This document shows positions 25,604 to 34,091 of a stretch of DNA of 64,000 bases, piece after piece (position 1 is the first letter of the stretch; every line of letters begins with the position of its first letter). The stretch lies in assembly GCF_000743355.1 (NCBI RefSeq), contig NZ_JQEI01000008.1:124001-188000 (forward strand), read 5' to 3'. The DNA comes from Serratia sp. Ag1 (GTDB lineage: Bacteria > Pseudomonadota > Gammaproteobacteria > Enterobacterales > Enterobacteriaceae). The notes beneath the pieces were generated by a model. The model searched no databases. It was not told the origin of the DNA and was given only the letters and a program-made list of their open reading frames with translations. Made by a program: the position numbers and the translations under genes.

Positions 25604-26491
25604 ATGATAACCATGCTGACTTCCCGCCAGAAACGGCATCTGGTGCCGTGGATCTTCCTGGCCCCGGCGCTGATCATTTTCACCTGGTTTAAATTTATTC
25701 CGATGCTGCAAGGCTTGGTGATGAGCTTTTACAAGGTGAACTTTAATCAAGCGAACGAGTGGGTGGGGTTTGCCAACTTTGCCCGCGCCTTCGCGGATAC
25801 CGACCTGCATGCGGCGGTATACAATACCTTCCTGTATGTAATTGTGACCATGGTGGTCGCGGCGGTATTGGCGTTTTTCCTGGCGATGCTGCTGGAAGGC
25901 CCGGCACGCCACCTGCGTTTTATCCGCACCGCTATTTTCCTGCCCGCAGTAACCAGTGCGGCGATCGTCGCCGAAATGTGGCGCATTTTGTTTAACCCGA
26001 CGCCAAACGGTGTAATCAACCAGGTGCTGAGCTGGTTCGGCGTGGCCGATCAGGGCTTTCTGGCGAGTTCCGATCAGGCGCTGTGGGTGATCATGTTGCT
26101 GCATATCTGGAAAGCGGTGCCTTATAACATGGTGATCTTTATCGCCGGGCTGGCCGGGATCAGCCGAGACCTGTATGACGCTGCCAACGTTGACGGCGCC
26201 AGTTGGTGGAACCGCCTGCGCTACGTGACATTGCCTGGCATGATCCCGGCGCTTTCCGTGGTGCTGATGCTGTCTTTCATTCGTGGCTTCCGCGTGTTTG
26301 CTGAGGTGTATGCCACCACGGGTGGTGGGCCTTCCAACTCCACCGAAATGATCATGACGCATATCTACAAGCTCGGTTTTGAACAGTTTGACTACGGTTA
26401 TGCCTCGGCGGTGTCGTTCCTGCTGTTCGCCTTCACCGTGTTGCTGACTCTATGCCATCTCACGCTGAAAAAGCGCATCACCCGTTATTAA
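25604..26491 (+). CDS. Sugar ABC transporter permease (MalF type)
   Basis: This 295-residue inner-membrane subunit has six predicted helices, starting with PWIFLAPALIIFTWFKFIPM. The EAA loop that contacts the ATPase is visible as DLYDAANVDGASWWNRLRYVTLPG. An in-frame ATG at 25613 is an alternative start. It pairs with the next gene to form the channel. Confidence 0.87.
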   Translation: MITMLTSRQKRHLVPWIFLAPALIIFTWFKFIPMLQGLVMSFYKVNFNQANEWVGFANFARAFADTDLHAAVYNTFLYVIVTMVVAAVLAFFLAMLLEGPARHLRFIRTAIFLPAVTSAAIVAEMWRILFNPTPNGVINQVLSWFGVADQGFLASSDQALWVIMLLHIWKAVPYNMVIFIAGLAGISRDLYDAANVDGASWWNRLRYVTLPGMIPALSVVLMLSFIRGFRVFAEVYATTGGGPSNSTEMIMTHIYKLGFEQFDYGYASAVSFLLFAFTVLLTLCHLTLKKRITRY

Positions 26492-26501
26492 GGAGCCGAT
26501 T

Positions 26502-27341
26502 ATGCTGAGTAAACGTTGGGATGCCGTTGGCCGCTGGATAATCTATGCACTGTTGCTGGTGGTGTTCGTCGGCCCGTTCTGGGGCATTGTTGCCACCGCG
26601 TTCAGCGCCGCACCGGTCAAACCGGGCGAACTATTGCCGTGGCCGAACGCCTTCTCACTACAAAACTTTCTCTTTGCCTGGCAAGAGATCGGCGTGTGGC
26701 AATATTTGCTGAACTCAATGGTGGTGGTCTTTTTCGGCACCATCTTGCAGGTTTCTGTCAGCGCACTGGCGGCCTATGCGCTGGCCCGCAAGAAGTTTAT
26801 CGGCGTGTCGCTGGTCAGCCTGGTGATCCTCTCCACTATGATGCTGCCGGAAGAGGTGATCGCCATTCCGCTGTATATGATCATCAACTGGCGGCTGCCG
26901 GTGATCGATGCCTCACTCTACAACAGCTATCTCGGGATGATCATGCCGGTGGTGGGGTGGGCCTTCTCTATTTTCGTCTTGAGCGAATTTATGGCCGCCA
27001 TCCCCAAAGAGTTGGAGGAAGCGGCACGCATCGACGGGGCCAACGAATGGCAGATTTTCTTCCATGTGATCCTGCCGCTGGTGAAACCGGCGCTCGGCAC
27101 CGTGGTGACCTTCGGCTTTATCATGATCTGGGATCAGTATCTGCTGCCGCTGATTGTGGTGAATCAGGACAGCCTGAACACCATTCCGGTGATCCTCAGC
27201 ACTCTGCGTACCGACGAAAGCATCACCCCGAACATCTTTATTGCCATCACGTTATTGGCGATGTTGCCCAGCATCATCGTTTACCTCGGCCTGCAAAAAC
27301 ATTTCAACCGCGGGATTATGTCCGGCGCAGTGAAAGGATAA
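26502..27341 (+). CDS. Sugar ABC transporter permease (MalG type)
   Basis: The 279-residue second permease has six hydrophobic segments and the EAA loop ELEEAARIDGANEWQIFFHVILPL. It is 10 bp after the first permease with its own AAGGAG site, and 10 bp before the ATPase gene. The C-terminal LQKHFNRGIMSGAVKG ending is typical of MalG-type subunits. Confidence 0.88.
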   Translation: MLSKRWDAVGRWIIYALLLVVFVGPFWGIVATAFSAAPVKPGELLPWPNAFSLQNFLFAWQEIGVWQYLLNSMVVVFFGTILQVSVSALAAYALARKKFIGVSLVSLVILSTMMLPEEVIAIPLYMIINWRLPVIDASLYNSYLGMIMPVVGWAFSIFVLSEFMAAIPKELEEAARIDGANEWQIFFHVILPLVKPALGTVVTFGFIMIWDQYLLPLIVVNQDSLNTIPVILSTLRTDESITPNIFIAITLLAMLPSIIVYLGLQKHFNRGIMSGAVKG

Positions 27342-27351
27342 GGAGTGACAC

Positions 27352-28461
27352 ATGGGATCCGTTGTATTGAGCAATGTCTGTAAATCGTATGGCGATACAC
27401 ATGTCATTAAAGATGTTTCTCTGACTATTCCCGACGGTGAATTTTGCGTGCTGGTTGGCCCCAGCGGCTGCGGCAAGTCGACGCTGCTGCGCATGATTGC
27501 CGGGCTGGAGGAGATTACCGGTGGGCAGGTAGCGATCAATGACAAAGACGTTACCGACGTGGAGCCCAAGCTGCGTGATATTGCCATGGTGTTCCAGAGT
27601 TACGCGCTCTATCCGCAAATGTCGGTACGGGAGAATATGGGCTTCGCGCTGAAGATGGCCAAGCTGCCGAAAGCAGAAATCAACCGTAAAGTGGATGCGG
27701 CGGCGGAGTTGCTCGGGCTTGGCGTGCTGCTCGATCGCCTGCCGAAAGATCTTTCCGGCGGCCAGCGCCAACGGGTGGCGATGGGCAGGGCGATAGTGCG
27801 TAATCCGCAGGTGTTTTTGTTTGACGAACCGCTTTCCAATCTGGATGCTAAGTTGCGCACCCAGGTGCGTGGTGAAATTCGCGAATTGCATCGCCGCCTG
27901 AAAACCACCTCGGTTTATGTGACCCACGATCAGATCGAGGCGATGACCATGGGGCAGATGATCGTGGTGTTACGTGATGGGCGGATTGAGCAGGTCGGCA
28001 GCCCGCTGGAATTATACGATCGCCCAGCCAATCTGTTCGTGGCCGGTTTTATCGGTTCCCCGGAAATAAACCAATTGAAAGGGGAAATTGTGATACAGGG
28101 CGATGAAACCCTGCTGCGCCTGGCGGATGATTCCTGGCTACGTTTGCCAGTTGGCCTGCAGGTGCGGGCGGGGCAGCAGGTGGTTTATGCCATTCGCCCA
28201 GAACAGGTCAACGTGGTGAATGAAAGCGAACACAGCGGTGCGTTGCAAGCCACCATTACCGCGATCGAAAACACCGGTTCGGATATGCAATTGTTCTGTG
28301 ATACCGGCGGCGGGGCGTTTACCTCGGTATTCAAGCAACGTCTTGAGGTACAGGAAGGCGAAACGGTGTGGCTGCAACCCAAGCTGGCAGGTATTCATAT
28401 TTTTGATGCTCAGAGCGGGCAGCGCGTGCCTTACCAGGCTGCCAACACCCAAGCAACTTGA
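27352..28461 (+). CDS. Sugar ABC transporter ATPase (MalK/UgpC type)
   Basis: This 369-residue ATPase powers the importer. Walker A GPSGCGKST is near residue 37, Q-loop VFQSYALYP, signature LSGGQRQRV, Walker B VFLFDEPLSNLD and the switch histidine VTHDQ. The C-terminal regulatory OB-fold domain (from about residue 240) is present. The last seven codons and the stop (AANTQAT, TGA 28459-28461) lie inside an ERIC terminal fragment, so an insertion has replaced the original 3' end of the gene. Confidence 0.9.
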   Translation: MGSVVLSNVCKSYGDTHVIKDVSLTIPDGEFCVLVGPSGCGKSTLLRMIAGLEEITGGQVAINDKDVTDVEPKLRDIAMVFQSYALYPQMSVRENMGFALKMAKLPKAEINRKVDAAAELLGLGVLLDRLPKDLSGGQRQRVAMGRAIVRNPQVFLFDEPLSNLDAKLRTQVRGEIRELHRRLKTTSVYVTHDQIEAMTMGQMIVVLRDGRIEQVGSPLELYDRPANLFVAGFIGSPEINQLKGEIVIQGDETLLRLADDSWLRLPVGLQVRAGQQVVYAIRPEQVNVVNESEHSGALQATITAIENTGSDMQLFCDTGGGAFTSVFKQRLEVQEGETVWLQPKLAGIHIFDAQSGQRVPYQAANTQAT

Positions 28462-28476
28462 AGTATGAAGGGTATA
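28437..28476 (+). repeat. ERIC terminal fragment overlapping the ATPase stop codon
   Basis: About 40 bp match the right end of ERIC (GCCAACACCCAAGCAACTTG, then AAGTATGAAGGGTATA), one base off in the terminal repeat compared with the full copy at 15833-15959. The rest of the element is missing. Confidence 0.75.
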
Positions 28477-28490
28477 AAAGAGAAGGACGG

Positions 28491-29624
28491 ATGAAGTTAT
28501 ACACACTGGATGTCACCTGCCTGGAAAATGCCCGGCACCGGTTGCAGCAGCCGTTTTCCCCGTTGCAGGCAGCATTAACCCGGTTGCTCGGCGAAGCTGA
28601 CGCCTTGCGTGGGCAACCGCTGGAAACGGTGGTGCACAAGAAGCTGCGCCCGGTGAGTGGCGATCCCCACGACTATTACAGTTTGGGAACTTACTGGTGG
28701 CCGAACCCACGTCGGCCCAATGGCTTACCCTATATCCGGCGCGACGGGCATACCAACCCGCAGTGCCAGAACAATGATACCGATACCACGCGGGTGATCC
28801 GTATGTGTGAGCGCTGCCTGACGCTTGGGTTGGCGTGGTATTTCACCGAGCAGCGTAAATATGCTCTGGCAGCAGCCGAACAGATCCGCTGTTGGTTTCT
28901 CCAGGCCGATACTCTGATGAATCCACATCTGAACTATGGTCAGGCGATACCGGGTATTGTCTCCGGGCGCGGCACTGGGCTGATTGATACCCGCCTGATG
29001 TGGATGGTGATCGACACCATTGGCCTGATAAGTGCCGCGAACGTGCTGGATACCGACGATATTATCGGGTTGCATCAGTGGTTCCGTGATTTCAATCACT
29101 GGATGTATCACAGCGAAGTCGGCCATTCCGAATACGTGTGGCATAACAACCATGGTACCTGGTACGACGTACAGCGTGCGGTAAACGCGTTGTTTTATGG
29201 GGATAAAGGGCTGGCGGCGCGGATTATCCAGCAGGGCATCACCCAGCGGATGGCGGCGCAAATCGATCAGGACGGTAAACAGACCATGGAGCTGGAGCGT
29301 CCGGTGCCGTTTCATTACTCCTTGTTTAACCTGGAAGCACATCTGTTGCTCAACCGCTATGCGGAGCACGTTGAGTTTGATCGCTGGAACGAGATGCGCG
29401 ATGGCAGAAGCGTCAAGCTGGGGATCGATTACCTGGTGCCGTTTATCGCCGAACCGGATTTATGGCCGTACAGCGATTTACAGGGAATTGTCTGGGACAG
29501 TGCGCTGCGCTTGCTGCTGCAATCTATTCGCGGTTACCCCAAAGAAGCACGCTATAAAACCGTGTTGGCAGGGTTGCCGGAAGAGACGCGTAGCCTGCGG
29601 GAGCATTTGATGTGGTGTGGTTAG
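28491..29624 (+). CDS. Cytoplasmic alginate-lyase-superfamily protein
   Basis: Start at ATG 28491 (AGAAGGACGG upstream) gives 377 residues with no signal peptide; an upstream in-frame start would lie in ERIC sequence. It shares the layout of the exported lyase at 22501: HDYYSLGTYWWPNP at 60-73, YGQAIPGIVSGRGTGLID at 149-166, catalytic-type NNHGT at 219-223 and ELERPVPFHYS with Arg270 and Tyr276. It therefore looks like a functional cytoplasmic partner that degrades imported oligosaccharides. Having one exported and one internal member in one locus suggests stepwise depolymerisation. Confidence 0.78.
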   Translation: MKLYTLDVTCLENARHRLQQPFSPLQAALTRLLGEADALRGQPLETVVHKKLRPVSGDPHDYYSLGTYWWPNPRRPNGLPYIRRDGHTNPQCQNNDTDTTRVIRMCERCLTLGLAWYFTEQRKYALAAAEQIRCWFLQADTLMNPHLNYGQAIPGIVSGRGTGLIDTRLMWMVIDTIGLISAANVLDTDDIIGLHQWFRDFNHWMYHSEVGHSEYVWHNNHGTWYDVQRAVNALFYGDKGLAARIIQQGITQRMAAQIDQDGKQTMELERPVPFHYSLFNLEAHLLLNRYAEHVEFDRWNEMRDGRSVKLGIDYLVPFIAEPDLWPYSDLQGIVWDSALRLLLQSIRGYPKEARYKTVLAGLPEETRSLREHLMWCG

Positions 29625-29756
29625 GCTGGGCAAGAAGCTTTCTCCTTCAGCATGCGTTACTGCTGACAGAATTTGACAGTGGGGCCAGGCATAGTGTTGT
29701 GTAATGGCTAACATGCCTGTCACTAACAGCATGATGAGTAAACACAAAGGAGAAAG

Positions 29757-30188
29757 ATGATGACAGAACGTACCGGAGGATGTGCTTGTGGGTCTATCAG
29801 GTTTAAAATTACGGCGCCGCTGATGGGAGTCGGCGTATGCCATTGCACTGATTGCCAGAAATTGTCGGGCGGTGCGCCAAATTACGTTGCGCTGGCGCCT
29901 GAAGCCTCCTTCGCAGTCACCCAGGGAGAAGCCAAGATTTATAGTATTAAAGGAGACAGCGGTAACAATGTGAAGCGTGCTTTCTGCCCTGAGTGTGGCA
30001 CGCCGCTCTGGAGCATGCCTACTCAGGCTCCGTTTGTGGCGGTTAAACTCGGGGCTTTGGATAACAATGCAGATCTGAAACCAAACCTGCATTTGTACGT
30101 GGAGTCTGCCGCGCCTTGGCACTTACTGCATGAAGGGGTGCCGACCTTCCCTAAAATGCCACCGCCGCTCCCCGCGCAAGGTGCATAA
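29757..30188 (+). CDS. GFA-family zinc protein
   Basis: A 143-residue protein of the CENP-V/GFA fold. Zinc-binding cysteines appear in GGCACGSIRF, VCHCTDCQKLSG and FCPECGTPLW. The family includes glutathione-dependent formaldehyde-activating enzyme, but most bacterial members have no proven function. The GGAG site serves two adjacent ATGs (29757, 29760). It stands alone between the uronate locus and the divergent EamA gene. Confidence 0.8.
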   Translation: MMTERTGGCACGSIRFKITAPLMGVGVCHCTDCQKLSGGAPNYVALAPEASFAVTQGEAKIYSIKGDSGNNVKRAFCPECGTPLWSMPTQAPFVAVKLGALDNNADLKPNLHLYVESAAPWHLLHEGVPTFPKMPPPLPAQGA

Positions 30189-30280
30189 AACTGGTTGCGG
30201 TTTGAGCGGCTTGAGTAGCTAAGCCATGCCAGAACCAATCGGGCCAGTGCAGAGTTTTGCGCTGGCTCTTCATTTGCGCT

Positions 30281-31189
30281 TCAGGAAAATCTTTTCGCCC
30301 CAAAAACGCACACCAGCACACCGGCCATAACGGCAATCATCGAGAGCTGGACGGTTTCATGCAATATCCACCCCGCCAACGCGAGGCCGAAAAAGGGTTG
30401 CAGCAACTGCAACTGGCCCACCGCAGCAATACCGCCTTGTGCCAGGCCGCGATACCAGAAAATAAAACCGAGCCACATGCTGAACAGCGAGACATAAGCC
30501 AAAGAGATCCATGCCGCGCGGCTTGCCTCTGGCCAAGTGTTGGGGGCTGAAAGTACGGTAGCTAAGGCCGTTAGTGGTAAAGCGATCGCCAGTGCCCAGG
30601 AGATCACCTGCCATCCGCCCAGCTTACGTGTAAGCACTGCACCTTCGGCATAGCCCAAGCCACAAAGTAGGACAGCGGCAATCATTAGCAGGTCGCCAAG
30701 CCATGAACTGCCTGAGCCTTGGCTGAGTGCAAAACCTCCCACTAATACACCGCCCAGCACTGAAAATAGCCAGAAAGCCGGTTTTGGCCGTTCTCCGCCC
30801 CGAATCACGCCAAAACAGGCGGTTGCCAGCGGAAGAAGGCCGATATAGACCAGCGAATGTGCCGAGGTAGTATGTTGTAGCGCTAATGCCGTCAGTAAAG
30901 GAAAACCGATCACCACGCCGAGCGCGACAAAAGCCAGTGGCAGGATTTCATGCCTCTGCGGTAATTGCTGTCTTATCATTAATAGTGCGCAAACGGCCAG
31001 CAAGCCCGCAAGGGTCGCTCTAATGGCTGTCAAGAAAACCGGATCGAATTCAAGTACTGCGACACGCGTTGCAGGCAAGGAACCGCTGAAGATCAGCATG
31101 CCTAAAAAGCCATTAACCCAACCTTGAGCCGGGTTATTGAGATGACTGCTACCGACAGCCGCGATGGTCTTTTCCATATCCCTATTCAT
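30281..31189 (-). CDS. EamA/DMT-superfamily membrane exporter
   Basis: The 302-residue protein has ten hydrophobic segments in two EamA repeats (the second contains SLFSMWLGFIFWYRGLAQGGIAAVGQLQLLQPFF). Members export amino acids or other metabolites; the substrate is unknown. The start is uncertain: ATG 31189 or ATG 31177. Confidence 0.8.
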   Translation of the reverse strand: MNRDMEKTIAAVGSSHLNNPAQGWVNGFLGMLIFSGSLPATRVAVLEFDPVFLTAIRATLAGLLAVCALLMIRQQLPQRHEILPLAFVALGVVIGFPLLTALALQHTTSAHSLVYIGLLPLATACFGVIRGGERPKPAFWLFSVLGGVLVGGFALSQGSGSSWLGDLLMIAAVLLCGLGYAEGAVLTRKLGGWQVISWALAIALPLTALATVLSAPNTWPEASRAAWISLAYVSLFSMWLGFIFWYRGLAQGGIAAVGQLQLLQPFFGLALAGWILHETVQLSMIAVMAGVLVCVFGAKRFS

Positions 31190-31367
31190 GCTGATACAAC
31201 TCCACTTTTTATAGTATTAATGGTTTCAATATGCAGATGCTCCTTGTTTCTGCCAGAAATTGCCTGGCAGATAACGGCAAAACAATAGCGTATTTTCCAG
31301 GCTACAGGTTAAGTGGTTTAGCGATATAAGAGATGAACGACACTCGGCGGCTGCCGAATGAGCTGAA

Positions 31368-31919
31368 CTAGGCGCAGCCTAAGTTTTCAAGGATATGCCT
31401 TAATCGCTGCGTCACGCTGCCGGTAACGTGTAAGAATGGGATATTTCGGGCGGTCAACTGATCGAGATACCACCGTTGCTGGCGTTGGCGGAATGATGGA
31501 TCCTGGCGCGTACCATCCTGCTGGAAAGGAAAATCATCGGCACAAAGCACAACGGTGTCATAAGGTCGGCAGGCTAAGGCTTCCAGCTCCGGTTCTGCCT
31601 TGCCAAACAGGGCCAATGAATAAAATAACGTGGTTAGTGGCGAAGTATCACAAACCAGGTAGCGATTGGGCCGCGCGGTCATTTCGCGCGAAATCTGGAT
31701 TTGTGCAATATCCAGCATGTCATCAAAAGTTAAATGCCCGTTTCTCTGTTCCCAACATTTCATCTCCCGATGCCATTGATAGAGGCCGTGCCAGGCATTA
31801 CACCAAAAGATCAGATAGAGGCCAGCAGTGAGATATAGCTCGCGTGAGGCGTAAAGTGGGACCGCGATGGTGTTTACCAGCAACCAGACGTACCAGTTTT
31901 CGATCCGCCTCCCCATCAT
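31368..31919 (-). pseudogene. Chimeric relic: PnuC C-terminus fused to nicotinamide-riboside-kinase C-terminus
   Basis: Residues 1-52 (GRRIENWYVWLLVNTIAVPL and the following LYLTAGLYLIFWCNAWHGLYQW) are the last membrane segments of a PnuC nicotinamide-riboside transporter. Residues 53-183 (NGHLTFDDM, VCDTSPLTTLFYS, ADDFPFQQDGTRQDPSFRQRQ, WYLDQL) are the C-terminal part of a NadR-like riboside kinase. The kinase Walker A and most of PnuC are missing, and a TAA stop lies three codons upstream. The simplest history is an in-frame deletion across adjacent pnuC and kinase genes. A catalytic function is very unlikely without the P-loop. Confidence 0.65.
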
Positions 31920-32046
31920 GCCAAATTAGCTGATGGATCACCTCAGGCTCCGTTTGAGAAGCAGCGCATTATAAAGGATTACTCACTCTGGAAGACATTG
32001 TTCCCAGGCGAGGATCCGTTTTTATCTGCTTGATAGCGATCAATCT

Positions 32047-32832
32047 TTAGCGGGTGCTCCGGCGTTTTGTGCGCACTTTGGCTTTTTTATCGGGTATGGC
32101 GAAGCGCAGTGAACGCTCGGCAAAGTGGGGGCGCAAAGCTTCCCGCTCCTGGGGCGTGAGGCGCTGCCAGATCGGGGTATCATCGGATTTCCAGTGTGTC
32201 GGCAGCCCTGTTTCAACGTCCAGCCGATAGGTGACACCGCTCTCTGGCAGACCGGGGAGTTTGGGGAGAGAGGGTAATCTGTTCAGGGCCTCTTGCTCTG
32301 CCGGGGATTGTGGTCGCCAGATTGCGGCATTTCTGCTCTCGGGGCGCCGCCATTTCTGGTAACACAGGGTAACCCATGCCGCCAGAAGCGGAACACTGAC
32401 TGAACCCACGAGGATCCCTGCGAAGGTGACCAGCGGAACGTCATAACTTGTATTGCCTCCTCTGCGAAAGTAGAGAGTGAACCAGGTTTCGGCATGATCC
32501 ACACCCGCAATTATGATCAGTTTCTTGGGTAGATACGGAATGAAAAACATCAAGAGGGGGATTGCCAACAGTAAGGCAAACATACCACATACTATCTGGA
32601 GGACATTTCCCCTCTTGCGCGATGCGGCACCAGCAAGAACCTGCAGGCCGCAAAGTATTACTATCGCCAACGCGCCACAACTTGCCCCGATGAAAAACAG
32701 ACCAGCTAAGTCGGCCCATAGCGATCTTATCTCGGTGGGCAAAAGAGCAATAAGCGCACACGGTACGGTTATGGCTGTACCCAATAGGAAATGCTTGCGC
32801 CGGATTTTAAGCAGGATTGTTTTCAAAGGCAT
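32047..32832 (-). CDS. Membrane protein of unknown function
   Basis: I do not recognise this family. From ATG 32832 it has 261 residues: four hydrophobic segments in the first 130, a longer periplasmic or cytoplasmic stretch, one more membrane segment near 150-170, then a proline- and charge-rich tail ending in a basic cluster (KKAKVRTKRRSTR). An upstream in-frame extension of 28 residues is translated from ERIC sequence and is unlikely to be native. The start is not certain because no clear ribosome site is seen. Confidence 0.55.
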   Translation of the reverse strand: MPLKTILLKIRRKHFLLGTAITVPCALIALLPTEIRSLWADLAGLFFIGASCGALAIVILCGLQVLAGAASRKRGNVLQIVCGMFALLLAIPLLMFFIPYLPKKLIIIAGVDHAETWFTLYFRRGGNTSYDVPLVTFAGILVGSVSVPLLAAWVTLCYQKWRRPESRNAAIWRPQSPAEQEALNRLPSLPKLPGLPESGVTYRLDVETGLPTHWKSDDTPIWQRLTPQEREALRPHFAERSLRFAIPDKKAKVRTKRRSTR

Positions 32833-32864
32833 AAACCAGAAGCACAGTGATAAAGGCAGCAAGT

Positions 32865-32936
32865 TATACCCGTCATACTTCAGGTTGCTTGATGGCATGT
32901 TACTGCCGGGAAGCAACTCGAATTATTTGGGGTATC
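32865..32936 (-). repeat. Internally deleted ERIC element
   Basis: The 72-bp sequence begins TATACCCGTCATACTTCAGG and ends AGCAACTCGAATTATTTGGG plus GTAT, both ERIC ends, but the conserved core is missing. It lies between the unknown membrane protein and the VOC gene. Confidence 0.75.
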
Positions 32937-32943
32937 TATTCAT

Positions 32944-33300
32944 TTATTGATCTGACCACATCGCCAGTTCATAACCATCTGGGTCTGTAAAATGAAATCT
33001 GCGTCCGCCTGGGAATGAAAACACGGGTTTGACTATCGGTGCTCCCAGCGTTTCCAGGCGTTTTTGAGTCTCTTCAAGGTTTTCTGTATACAGAATAACC
33101 AAAGGCCCACCTGTAGGTTTAGGTTCACTGAGTGTGGTAAAGCCGCCGCAGAGCCTTCCATCAGTAAATTCACAGTATTGAGGGCCATAAACTGTAAATT
33201 GCCAGTTGAACACTTCTCCATAAAATTTCTTTGAGCGTTCAATGTCGCTGACGGCAAATTCGATGTTATCTATACACCCATGCTTTTTTTGTGAATCCAT
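32944..33300 (-). CDS. VOC (glyoxalase/bleomycin-resistance-like) family protein
   Basis: A 118-residue single-domain protein with the paired beta-alpha-beta fold of the VOC superfamily: NIEFAVSDIERSKKFYGEVFNW at the start and FHFTDPDGYELAMW at the end. It may be a metal-dependent isomerase or binding protein; the substrate is unknown. Start ATG 33300 is favoured over the GTG at 33303 because AAGGA is 7 nt away. Confidence 0.78.
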   Translation of the reverse strand: MDSQKKHGCIDNIEFAVSDIERSKKFYGEVFNWQFTVYGPQYCEFTDGRLCGGFTTLSEPKPTGGPLVILYTENLEETQKRLETLGAPIVKPVFSFPGGRRFHFTDPDGYELAMWSDQ

Positions 33301-33473
33301 CACATATTCCTTCTGTCATTTCAACCTAGAGAGTGAGTTGCAGGTAGATGATGCATCAGGCAATATTGCTACCATAACCGTAATAATAGCAACTACCAAG
33401 ACGGGTTTAATCGCTGCACACGACAACTTATCTTAGTTAAACGTAACCAGCATTTCCGTTGAGGCATCAACCA

Positions 33474-33496
33474 GCAACTTACAGTATGACGGGTAT
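33474..33496 (+). repeat. Probable ERIC end fragment
   Basis: GCAACTTACAGTATGACGGG plus TAT resembles the ERIC terminus (GCAACTTGAAGTATGACGGG) with two changes. It ends 5 bp before the ATG of the kinase-like gene, so it forms part of that gene's leader. Confidence 0.45.
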
Positions 33497-33501
33497 CGAT
33501 T

Positions 33502-34059
33502 ATGCCGCAAAAAAATAAAATACATATCATGGGAGCCTCGGGTTCGGGCACCACTTCCATTGCGGCACAATTATGCAAAGCGATCGGTTATCAGCATTTT
33601 GATACTGACGATTTTTACTGGCATAAAACATCACCGCCCTATATTGCCGCGCGTGAGACTCAGGAACGGCAACGGTTATTATCGGCCCAATTAACAGCGA
33701 ATAACCAATGGGTGCTGAGCGGTTCTCTTTGCGGGTGGGGTGATCTGTTTATTCCTTTTTTCGATCTGGTTATTTATGTTTATGTAAAGAACGACGTCAG
33801 GGTCGAACGCCTCAGGCAGCGAGAGTTTGCAAGATATGGAGAGGCAATTTTCTCTGAGGGCGAATTAGGTGAAAAATATCAAACATTTATTCAATGGGCT
33901 GCAGCCTATGATACTTCGACAGAAATAAGCAGAAATGCTTACAAGCATAGAAAGTGGCTTGAGAACATCGGGTGCCCTGTGGTTGAAATTACCAACCACA
34001 CAACCTGTGACGCCGCCGTGGAACGGATCATTACCCATATTCGTCATACTGCATGTTGA
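33502..34059 (+). CDS. P-loop kinase-like protein
   Basis: The 185-residue protein opens with MPQKNKIHIMGASGSGTTSI, a Walker A motif at residues 11-18. DTDDFYWHKT and a central VYVYVKNDVRVERLRQRE lid-like stretch follow, as in small-molecule kinases of the adenylate/shikimate kinase class. The phosphate acceptor cannot be told from sequence. It is the only plus-strand gene between the VOC gene and the dmsA-like gene, with which it converges. Confidence 0.7.
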   Translation: MPQKNKIHIMGASGSGTTSIAAQLCKAIGYQHFDTDDFYWHKTSPPYIAARETQERQRLLSAQLTANNQWVLSGSLCGWGDLFIPFFDLVIYVYVKNDVRVERLRQREFARYGEAIFSEGELGEKYQTFIQWAAAYDTSTEISRNAYKHRKWLENIGCPVVEITNHTTCDAAVERIITHIRHTAC

Positions 34060-34091
34060 ATGGGGGCTGAGTCATTCAGCCCCGAATCCCC

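Noticed and set aside
32833-32916. 28-residue N-terminal extension of the unknown membrane protein
   Set aside because: It is translated from ERIC sequence (SSNLKYDGYN), a common annotation artefact.
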